A stretch of DNA of 22,636 nucleotides from Pseudomonadota bacterium (GTDB lineage Bacteria > Pseudomonadota > Gammaproteobacteria > Steroidobacterales > Steroidobacteraceae), in contig JAJZFQ010000044.1 in the NCBI GenBank assembly GCA_021805275.1, positions 1-22,636 of the forward strand, given 5' to 3'. Made by a program: the position numbers and the translations under genes. Under the pieces are notes generated by a model. That model was not told where the DNA came from and ran no database searches. It saw only the letters and a list, made by a program, of their open reading frames with translations. Shown one piece after another: positions 17,199-22,636 of this stretch; position 1 is the first letter of the stretch, and the number at the start of each line of letters is the position of its first letter.

Positions 17199-18709
17199 GA
17201 TCGTGCTCCTGAAGAGACCGCGCTGTGTTCGCTCGATCCGCCCTCGCCCAACGCCAGGAATAGAGCAACGGTGTCGAGATAGTGCTGAGTGCGCGCCGCA
17301 ATCGCCGCCTGGATATCTCGCTGCGCGGCGATTTGCGCATCGAGTACTGCGCTGTATGCAATATCGCCGTCTCGATAGCGCGCCCGCGCAAGCGTCAACG
17401 CTTGGGCGGCGGCTGTCGAAGCGATTTGGCTCTGCCGAAGGGTCTGCTCGCCGTCGCGCAGGGCGCGCAGAGCATCGGCCACCTGTTCGAAGGCCTTGAG
17501 GACCGTGGCTCGATAACGACCGCTCGAGGCCCGGTACTCAGCAGTCGCAGCCTTCTCTTCGTTGGCCAGGGCGCCTCCGTCGTACAGTGGTGCGAGGATT
17601 CCCGTGCCCAACGACCAAAGCGTCGAGAGCGGGTTGAAGAACATCGCGCCGCTCTGCGCCGCCTTGCCCAGATCGGCGCTGATCTGGACCTGTGGAAACC
17701 GGTTCGCGGCGGCAAGTCTTGCGTCGGCTCGGGCCGCTTCCGTCTCGGCGCGAGCTGCAACGATGTCGGGACGCTGCTCGAGCAGTGTGGACGGGAGTAC
17801 CGTCGGCAGTGTGGCGGGCAGCTGCATGGTGTTTAACCTGGGCAAGAGCAAGGTCTCATCAGGAAACTCACCGACCAGATCGGAGAGCGCGTTTCGATAA
17901 GTCGCCATCGCGGTGCGCAGTGGCGGAATGGCTGCTTTGGCACTGGCCGTCAACGCCTTCTGTTGGCGTACTTCCTGGAGGTTACTGGCGCCGAGACGAT
18001 ATTCTTGGCGCAATAATTCGAGTAGCCGCTGGTCGTCAGTAGCGATGCGCTGAGCCGCCTTCCATTGTTCACGAGCACCCGCTGCCTGAATCACCGCTCG
18101 GGCAACAGACGCTTGCAGGAAGACTTCTGTCATTCGCAGCTGTGCCGCGGTAACTTCGCGTCTCGCCTCCGCGGAATGCAGTTGATCCGCGACGGATCCG
18201 AACACGTCGGGTTGATAGCTGACGACAACAGACCCGAGGAGCAAGGAGTAGAGATCGCCTGGAATCCGGTATGCTCGGCCGCTGTTCGCTCCAGCGGTCA
18301 ATGCGCGGGCGCGCGACGCTACCGCGGTTGCGGCGACGTGCGGCAGAAATCCAGCGGCCGCCGCGTGCACCAAATCATCCTCCGCGGTCAGGGCAGCACG
18401 CGCGGTGGCTAAATCCGGGTTGACTCGCATTGCGGCGCGGATGTAATGGTTCAAGAGCGGCGTGCGAAATAGTGTCCACCATTGAACTGCAACGCTAGAG
18501 GTCGCGCGGAGCGGTTCCAGTCTCGGTCCCACGGTTTCAGTGTTGCGGATGTACACGTTCGGCGCGCGTACCTCGGGCGCCGCCAGCCTCGGTCCCACGG
18601 CACAACCGGACAAGAGTGCAGGCACGAGGAGCAGCCAAGTACCGGTGCGCCAGAGAAGTCTGCGCCCGTCCGTCCGTCCGCGTCGCCGCGTGCTCCTGTG
18701 AACAACCAT
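17195..18709 (-). CDS. RND efflux outer-membrane lipoprotein (TolC/NodT-like OMF)
   Basis: An outer-membrane channel subunit of about 504 residues, belonging to the OMF (TolC/OprM/NodT) family with two duplicated coiled-coil/beta-barrel repeats. With the chosen start, a basic N-region leads to LLLVPALLSGC, a lipobox with the lipidated Cys at about residue 36, then AVGP as in OprM-like lipoproteins. Conserved OMF features include QWWTLFRTPLLNHYIRAAM near the start of the mature protein, and long Ala/Glu/Arg-rich helices (ARAETEAARADARLAAANRF). The frame is open to 18802. ATG at 18709 is chosen because it gives a normal-length signal and leaves the motif-bearing region as promoter. ATG at 18757 is an alternative, and neither has a clear Shine-Dalgarno. 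Unusually, the OMF gene comes first, before the adaptor and permease. It diverges from the two-component genes, which probably control it. Confidence 0.92.
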   Translation of the reverse strand: MVVHRSTRRRGRTDGRRLLWRTGTWLLLVPALLSGCAVGPRLAAPEVRAPNVYIRNTETVGPRLEPLRATSSVAVQWWTLFRTPLLNHYIRAAMRVNPDLATARAALTAEDDLVHAAAAGFLPHVAATAVASRARALTAGANSGRAYRIPGDLYSLLLGSVVVSYQPDVFGSVADQLHSAEARREVTAAQLRMTEVFLQASVARAVIQAAGAREQWKAAQRIATDDQRLLELLRQEYRLGASNLQEVRQQKALTASAKAAIPPLRTAMATYRNALSDLVGEFPDETLLLPRLNTMQLPATLPTVLPSTLLEQRPDIVAARAETEAARADARLAAANRFPQVQISADLGKAAQSGAMFFNPLSTLWSLGTGILAPLYDGGALANEEKAATAEYRASSGRYRATVLKAFEQVADALRALRDGEQTLRQSQIASTAAAQALTLARARYRDGDIAYSAVLDAQIAAQRDIQAAIAARTQHYLDTVALFLALGEGGSSEHSAVSSGARS

Positions 18710-18883
18710 CTGTGTCGCCTGCCTCACGTGAACCTGCGTCGCGGCTAGACTAGACATCTCTCTTGTAACAATCTTGGAGCGCAGCACGCTGATTCGTAAC
18801 AAATCGTCACGGTGGGGCGTTCCGAGAGTGCTCTGTTACATTCGGGTCTTGGAAGTGGCGTATCCCGGGGTTATCGTAGTGAC
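18710..18883. promoter_or_regulatory. Divergent control region, efflux operon / two-component genes, with TGTAACA motifs
   Basis: Three related heptamers occur: TGTAACA at 18764-18770, CGTAACA at 18795-18801, and the reverse-oriented TGTTACA at 18834-18840. The second is followed 10 nt later by CGTCACG (18805-18811), the direct-repeat spacing typical of OmpR-family sites. Motifs one and two are 31 nt apart, about three helical turns. On the plus strand TTGGAA (18849-18854), 17 nt, TATCGT (18872-18877) reads as a modest promoter that would place the transcript start at or near the GTG of the response regulator. Binding by the adjacent regulator is inferred from motif and position only. Confidence 0.5.
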
Positions 18884-19591
18884 GTGAAAGCGAGCAAAGG
18901 GCATATCCTGGTCATCGAAGACGACCCGCGGCTGCGCGCGCTGGTGGAGTCCCACCTGCGCTCCTATGCGTTTACCGTTCAGGGACTCAGCGATGGGCGT
19001 CAGGTGGAACGCGTGCTCGGCGAACGGCACGTCGATCTGATCGTTCTGGATCTGGGGCTGCCTGGAGAGGATGGCTTGCAGATCAGTCAGCGGCTGCGTC
19101 AGAAGTACTCAGTCCCCATTCTGATGCTTACGGCTCGCGGCGATGAAGTGGATCGGATTCTCGGTCTTGAGATGGGTGCGGACGATTACCTCGCAAAGCC
19201 GTTCCATCCGCGTGAATTGCTGGCGCGGATCCAAGCTATCCTGAGGCGGACACGTGGCTCGACGCCGCCGCCGGCGAACATTGAGGAGCCCCGCACGGTC
19301 GGGCCGTTCAGAATGGACCGCAAGCGCCAGGAGATATTTTTTGACGGAAAGCGCCTCGAGTTGAGTACCGCCGAATTCTTCACGCTGGCGGCCTTCATCG
19401 ACCATGAGGGTGAAGTCCTTTCACGCGAAAGGCTACTGCGCCTCTCGCGTCAACGCTCACGAGACCCGGAAGACCGGAGCATCGACATGCAGATCTCCAG
19501 ATTGCGTCGTGTGCTCGGTGACGACCAACGCTCGATTCGGCACATCCGTACTGTGTGGGGACGAGGTTATCTGTTCGTCGCTGAACCATGA
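18884..19591 (+). CDS. OmpR/PhoB-family response regulator
   Basis: A 235-residue two-component response regulator: phosphoreceiver domain plus winged-helix DNA-binding domain. Receiver landmarks are Glu12-Asp13-Asp14 (VIEDDP), the phospho-acceptor Asp56 in IVLDLGLPGEDG, the conserved Thr of LMLTARGDE and the Lys of YLAKPFHP. The C-terminal Trans_reg_C domain shows ELSTAEFFTLAAF and the terminal HIRTVWGRGYLF wing. The start is GTG at 18884 (VKASKGHILVIEDDP), which gives the usual family length. An upstream in-frame GTG at 18812 would add 24 residues without homology and would run through the TGTTACA motif. There is no good Shine-Dalgarno, and the promoter reading above would make the transcript nearly leaderless. 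The kinase gene overlaps the stop by 4 nt. It is presumed to control the divergent RND operon. Confidence 0.93.
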   Translation: MKASKGHILVIEDDPRLRALVESHLRSYAFTVQGLSDGRQVERVLGERHVDLIVLDLGLPGEDGLQISQRLRQKYSVPILMLTARGDEVDRILGLEMGADDYLAKPFHPRELLARIQAILRRTRGSTPPPANIEEPRTVGPFRMDRKRQEIFFDGKRLELSTAEFFTLAAFIDHEGEVLSRERLLRLSRQRSRDPEDRSIDMQISRLRRVLGDDQRSIRHIRTVWGRGYLFVAEP

Positions 19592-20841
19592 AATGGCAGC
19601 AGGCGTGGCCGCGCAGTACGCTCGGGCGAAGCGCGCTCCTGCTGTCCATTCTCCTCTTGTGCAGCCAGGGACTGATCTACTTTCTGTTTCACAATTACGT
19701 GCTCGAGCCGGCAGCCGAGCGCTTCGCGCGGATTTTATGGCAGGCCGATCGGGCCGTGAGTGGCGCGCCCGCCTCCACGGCGGTGGTGCTACCCTGGGTA
19801 TCCTCAGCGGTACCGCACGGTTCGTCACCCCATTCCTACTTTCTGCGGCAGAGTGCTCGATATTTCGCGCTCTGCGCGCCCGGCGCGCAGTTGAGGTCGA
19901 TGCGGCAGGCGGGAAAGACATGGCTGTGGATGCGCGCCGGGGTCGACGATTCGTGGTTGGGGATACCCGTTGACGACGTCGCCTTCAGCGGCAACCCGTT
20001 TACCGCAGCGCGTTTCGCCATCATTGCATTGCTCACGCTGCTCGGGGCATGGCTGATCGTACGTCAGATCAATCGACCGCTGGCGCGGCTTGCCGCGTCT
20101 GCATCACGCATCCTGCGTGGAGAGCTCAGAGAGTACTCGCCCAGTCAACAGGCGCCGAGCGAGATTCAGGATCTCGAGCGCACGATCGCAGGATTGGCGG
20201 CCGATTTGCATCGTCTGCACGACGAACGCACGCTTCTGTTGACTGGCATTTCGCACGAGCTGCGCACCCCGCTGTCACGCCTGATGCTCAGTCTTCATCT
20301 TTCCGATCAAGTGTTGCCGGAACAGAAGCCGGCGATGTTGGCCGATGTGCAGGAAATGGACGAAGTTATCGGCAATTTCCTGGCCTGGGTTCAAGGCGGC
20401 AGTAGCGAGAAGACGGTCGCGGTGAGCCTGACGGAATGGAGCCTAGAGATGATGAATATAGCGCGGGAGCGCTACGGATTGCGGGTCGATGCCCAGCTCG
20501 GCAACACGGAGTGTTCATTCTCATGCCGACCGATGGCGCTCGAGCGGGTGTTTCGAAATCTGTTCGACAACATCCGTCGATATGGCGGCGGAGAGCTGGT
20601 ATTCGCTGCGGCCTGTTCGCGCGGTGGTGTTCAATTTTCCCTCACCGATCGGGGTGAGGAGAGTCTCGATGCGGCAATGTTGTCAGCCATGAACGCCGGT
20701 ACGGTGCCCAGGCAGTCCGGCCACGGTTCGGGCCTTGGTCTGCGCATCTGCCATCGGCTGCTGTCGCTGCACGGTGGCTCCCTGCGCTTCGAGGCGGTGT
20801 CTCTAGGCGGGGTGCGCGCCCAAATCACGCTGCCGCGTTGA
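19588..20841 (+). CDS. Sensor histidine kinase, EnvZ-like
   Basis: A 417-residue inner-membrane sensor kinase, partner of the response regulator it overlaps by ATGA (19588-19591). TM1 is at about 15-34 (SALLLSILLLCSQGLIYFLF) and TM2 at about 141-158 (ARFAIIALLTLLGAWLIV). Between them lies a periplasmic sensor of only about 105 residues. A HAMP segment follows (RQINRPLARLAASASRI). The H-box GISHELRTPLSRL gives phospho-His223. The N-box VFRNLFDNIRRYGG gives Asn328. Then come a degenerate D-box (LTDRGEE, Asp354) and a G-box GSGLGLRICHRLLSLHGG. Organisation and motifs fit EnvZ/CpxA-like kinases that monitor small molecules or envelope stress. The sensor domain matches nothing I recognise, so the signal is unknown. 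Confidence 0.93.
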   Translation: MKWQQAWPRSTLGRSALLLSILLLCSQGLIYFLFHNYVLEPAAERFARILWQADRAVSGAPASTAVVLPWVSSAVPHGSSPHSYFLRQSARYFALCAPGAQLRSMRQAGKTWLWMRAGVDDSWLGIPVDDVAFSGNPFTAARFAIIALLTLLGAWLIVRQINRPLARLAASASRILRGELREYSPSQQAPSEIQDLERTIAGLAADLHRLHDERTLLLTGISHELRTPLSRLMLSLHLSDQVLPEQKPAMLADVQEMDEVIGNFLAWVQGGSSEKTVAVSLTEWSLEMMNIARERYGLRVDAQLGNTECSFSCRPMALERVFRNLFDNIRRYGGGELVFAAACSRGGVQFSLTDRGEESLDAAMLSAMNAGTVPRQSGHGSGLGLRICHRLLSLHGGSLRFEAVSLGGVRAQITLPR

Positions 20842-20923
20842 TGCGACTCGCTCGAGTGTGCGGCGGCGGCCTTGCGCGGCGTCGCTGGATCGTTCGAATG
20901 GCTGCGTCATGGCATCGTCGTCT
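20842..20923. other. Short convergent gap, kinase / IclR
   Basis: 82 nt between converging stop codons. The only structure is ACTCG-CT-CGAGT (20846-20857), five nt after the kinase stop. Its loop is too short for a stable hairpin and no T-run follows, so I do not call it a terminator. Confidence 0.4.
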
Positions 20924-21823
20924 TCAGCGTCGGCCCGTAGGCCCTCGTGTGCCGGAGCTGCGAGGCGAACGGGCCTTCGCGTCGCTGACGGATCGATCCT
21001 GCGGCGCTGCCGGATGGCGGCCTGTCCAGCCGAGGTCCTCGCTGATGCGCTGGGCAGTGTTGAGGACGTCGCGGCTGAGCGTCTGCATGCGCTGGTCGCT
21101 CATGTATTGCGCGGCGCTCGACACGCTGATCGCGGCGATGGTGCGGCCCGCCACGTCGCGGATTGGGGCAGCGATGCAGCGGATCTGGTCTTCGTTCTCT
21201 TCCAGATCGAATGCATACCCCGCACGAACATAGTGGCGCATCCGCCCGAGCCACTCCGGTAGGGTCACGGGTGTGCGCCGTTCGCTGCGTTCGGTCCGGA
21301 ACAGCTCGACCCACGCATCCTCGTCGAGATCGAGGATCAGCGCCTTGCCGAGGCCGGTGGAGCTCACCGGCTGCAGCTCCCCGATGCGCGAGCTGATATT
21401 GATGCGGCGTTTGCCTGGTACCTTGTCGAGGTAGAGCACGTGACCGTGATCGATGACCCCGAGGTGCACCGTATCCTCGGTCAGCAGCGCCAGACGCTCC
21501 AGGTGCGGTGCGGCGACACGCGGCAGATCGAGTTCGTCGCGGACCCGGAAACCGAGCTCGAGCAGCTTTGGCCCGAGGCTGTAGCCACTGTGGGGCACGA
21601 ATGACAGGTAGCGTCGGTCGGTGAGCGCCGAGGCGAGGCGGTGCGTGGTGCTGCGCGTCAACCCCAGCCGCGCGGCGAGATCGCCGAGCTTGATCGGGCC
21701 TTCGGCGACAACGTCGATCACGTCGAGCCCGCGCAGCAGCGTTTGACTGCCCAGGCGGGCAGGTTGCGCAATCTCGCTGTGCGCGCTGCCGTCGGACCGT
21801 CCTGCCTTTCGCGTGCTTCTCAT
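20924..21823 (-). CDS. IclR-family transcriptional regulator
   Basis: A 299-residue DNA-binding regulator. The N-terminal winged helix-turn-helix spans about residues 27-85 ([50 protein letters not shown]). The C-terminal IclR effector domain spans about 100-265 ([52 protein letters not shown]). The last ~30 residues are basic, Pro/Ser-rich and unconserved, an odd tail for the family. The ATG at 21823 lies in an AT-rich stretch (TATAATG on its strand), and no other in-frame start precedes the HTH. It diverges from the L-rhamnonate dehydratase gene, the classic layout of a local IclR repressor with its target. The likely effector is L-rhamnonate, 2-keto-3-deoxy-L-rhamnonate or rhamnose (inference). 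Confidence 0.93.
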   Translation of the reverse strand: MRSTRKAGRSDGSAHSEIAQPARLGSQTLLRGLDVIDVVAEGPIKLGDLAARLGLTRSTTHRLASALTDRRYLSFVPHSGYSLGPKLLELGFRVRDELDLPRVAAPHLERLALLTEDTVHLGVIDHGHVLYLDKVPGKRRINISSRIGELQPVSSTGLGKALILDLDEDAWVELFRTERSERRTPVTLPEWLGRMRHYVRAGYAFDLEENEDQIRCIAAPIRDVAGRTIAAISVSSAAQYMSDQRMQTLSRDVLNTAQRISEDLGWTGRHPAAPQDRSVSDAKARSPRSSGTRGPTGRR

Positions 21824-21918
21824 TATATGGTACCCGTATTAGTATGTGGGACAACGGCGGCGGCCGCAACCACTGCGCGCCGCCGTCGCCCGTTCAGATC
21901 TGTGAGTCGACGCCATCC
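21824..21918. promoter_or_regulatory. Divergent promoter/operator region, IclR / rhamnonate dehydratase
   Basis: A 95-nt shared control region. Next to the IclR start is an AT-rich segment with an imperfect inverted repeat: GGTACCC (21829-21835) facing GTGGGAC (21846-21852), separated by 10 nt. The placement is right for an IclR-family operator overlapping both promoters. No clear -35/-10 pair could be assigned for the dehydratase gene. Confidence 0.45.
21854..21886 (+). repeat. GC-rich perfect inverted repeat in the dehydratase leader
   Basis: ACGGCGGCG (21854-21862) and its exact complement CGCCGCCGT (21878-21886) flank a 15-nt loop and end 32 nt before the ATG of the dehydratase. A nine-base stem of mostly G-C pairs should be stable in RNA. 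It could be a leader hairpin affecting translation or elongation. Chance is not excluded in such GC-rich DNA. Confidence 0.5.
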
Positions 21919-22636
21919 ATGAGCTTTCCCTTGATCCGACAAGTGCGCGCCTCCGTCATTCGTGGCGGTGGTGCTGATTACCACGACCAGGCCGGCGGGC
22001 ATTGGATCGATGATCACATCGCCACGCCCATGAGTCGCTACCCGGAGTACCGCCAGAGTCGGCGCAGCTTCGGCATCAACGTGCTCGGAACCCTGGTGGT
22101 CGAGATCGAAGCCGCCGATGGAACCGTCGGATTTGCCGTCACGACTGGCGGGGAACCGGCCGCCTACATCGTCGAGCATCATCTGGCCCGCTTCCTCGAG
22201 GGCCGAGACCCGACGGAGGTGGAGAAGATCTGGGACCAGATGTACTTCTCGACCCAATACTACGGTCGTAAGGGCTTGGTCGTGAACGCCATCTCCGGCG
22301 TCGACCTCGCATTGTGGGACCTGCTCGGCAGGCTGCGCGGCGAGCCGGTTTACCAGTTGCTCGGCGGCAAGGTTCGCGATGAACTCGTCTTCTATGCCAC
22401 TGGATCGCGGCCGGACCTCGCGAAGTCCATGGGCTTCATTGGCGGCAAGCTGCCGCTGCATCACGGTCCGGCCGAGGGTGAAGACGGATTGCGCCGCAAT
22501 CTCGAGGCCCTCGGCGAGATGCGCAACCGCGTCGGGCCGGATTTCTGGCTCATGCTCGACTGCTGGATGAGCCTTGATCTGCCCTATGCCATCAGGCTGG
22601 CGCATGGCGCGCAGGCACATGGCTTGAAGTGGATCG
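21919..22636 (+). CDS. rhmD: L-rhamnonate dehydratase, partial (enolase superfamily)
   Basis: The first 239 residues of a protein usually about 400 long; it runs off the right edge without a stop. It dehydrates L-rhamnonate to 2-keto-3-deoxy-L-rhamnonate, in the cytoplasm and with Mg2+, as the third step of the non-phosphorylative L-rhamnose pathway. Recognition rests on strong agreement, from memory, with E. coli RhmD (YfaW): [17 protein letters not shown] (substrate-binding His33 of DDHIATP), [16 protein letters not shown], and [30 protein letters not shown] puts the first metal-ligand Asp at 214. The N-terminal capping domain is complete and the barrel has just begun, so the catalytic His and the remaining acidic ligands are outside the window. 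The ATG at 21919 gives the same N-terminus as known homologues, though the Shine-Dalgarno is weak. It is divergent from the IclR gene and probably regulated by it. Confidence 0.92.
   Translation, partial: MSFPLIRQVRASVIRGGGADYHDQAGGHWIDDHIATPMSRYPEYRQSRRSFGINVLGTLVVEIEAADGTVGFAVTTGGEPAAYIVEHHLARFLEGRDPTEVEKIWDQMYFSTQYYGRKGLVVNAISGVDLALWDLLGRLRGEPVYQLLGGKVRDELVFYATGSRPDLAKSMGFIGGKLPLHHGPAEGEDGLRRNLEALGEMRNRVGPDFWLMLDCWMSLDLPYAIRLAHGAQAHGLKWI

Noticed and set aside
20907..21869. 320-residue frame overlapping the IclR gene in another frame
   Set aside because: Arg/Pro/Ala-rich shadow; the overlapping frame has a complete IclR HTH and effector domain.
21823..22620. 265-residue minus-strand frame at the right edge
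   Set aside because: Antisense to the rhamnonate dehydratase, whose conserved motifs are unmistakable on the plus strand.

Overview
The window is a stretch of high-GC bacterial DNA with proteobacterial features: Sec and Tat export signals, an RND tripartite efflux pump with an outer-membrane lipoprotein, and IclR and OmpR/EnvZ-type regulators. The compact translationally coupled operons and high GC suggest a beta- or gammaproteobacterium, perhaps near the Xanthomonadales or Nevskiales. That placement is a guess, because no rRNA or other phylogenetic marker is present. I see no tRNA, CRISPR array, insertion sequence or phage gene.

Left part (1-12720): a carbohydrate-degradation locus. A leftward, tightly coupled operon reads GH42 beta-galactosidase, second GH42 beta-galactosidase, GH29 alpha-L-fucosidase, then a short-chain dehydrogenase cut by the left edge. 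The dehydrogenase's N-terminus resembles L-rhamnose 1-dehydrogenase. Diverging from this operon at about 6.2-6.3 kb is a rightward pair: a Tat-exported GH106-type alpha-L-rhamnosidase and a Sec-exported GH78-type alpha-L-rhamnosidase. All five glycosidases carry export signals, so they act in the periplasm or outside the cell. Together they would remove galactose, fucose and rhamnose from a plant glycan or other rhamnosylated glycoside.

Middle part (12995-20841): a self-contained drug or metabolite efflux module. A leftward operon encodes the outer-membrane factor (lipoprotein), the periplasmic adaptor and the RND permease. It diverges from a rightward OmpR-type response regulator and histidine kinase. 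The shared intergenic region carries three TGTAACA-type motifs that are good candidates for the regulator's binding sites.

Right part (20924-22636): an IclR-family repressor (leftward) diverges from an L-rhamnonate dehydratase gene (rightward, cut by the right edge). The dehydratase is a diagnostic enzyme of the non-phosphorylative L-rhamnose pathway (L-rhamnose, lactone, L-rhamnonate, 2-keto-3-deoxy-L-rhamnonate). The candidate L-rhamnose dehydrogenase at one edge and the rhamnonate dehydratase at the other suggest that the window lies inside an L-rhamnose utilisation region. Glycosidases release the sugar, the dehydrogenase and dehydratase catabolise it, and the IclR protein is the likely local regulator. 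Lactonase, aldolase and transporter genes are not present and would have to lie outside.

The most interesting question is why a TCS-controlled RND pump sits in the middle of a rhamnoside-degrading locus. One hypothesis is export of toxic aglycones (flavonoid, saponin or glycolipid remnants) left after deglycosylation. An unrelated insertion is equally possible from sequence alone.
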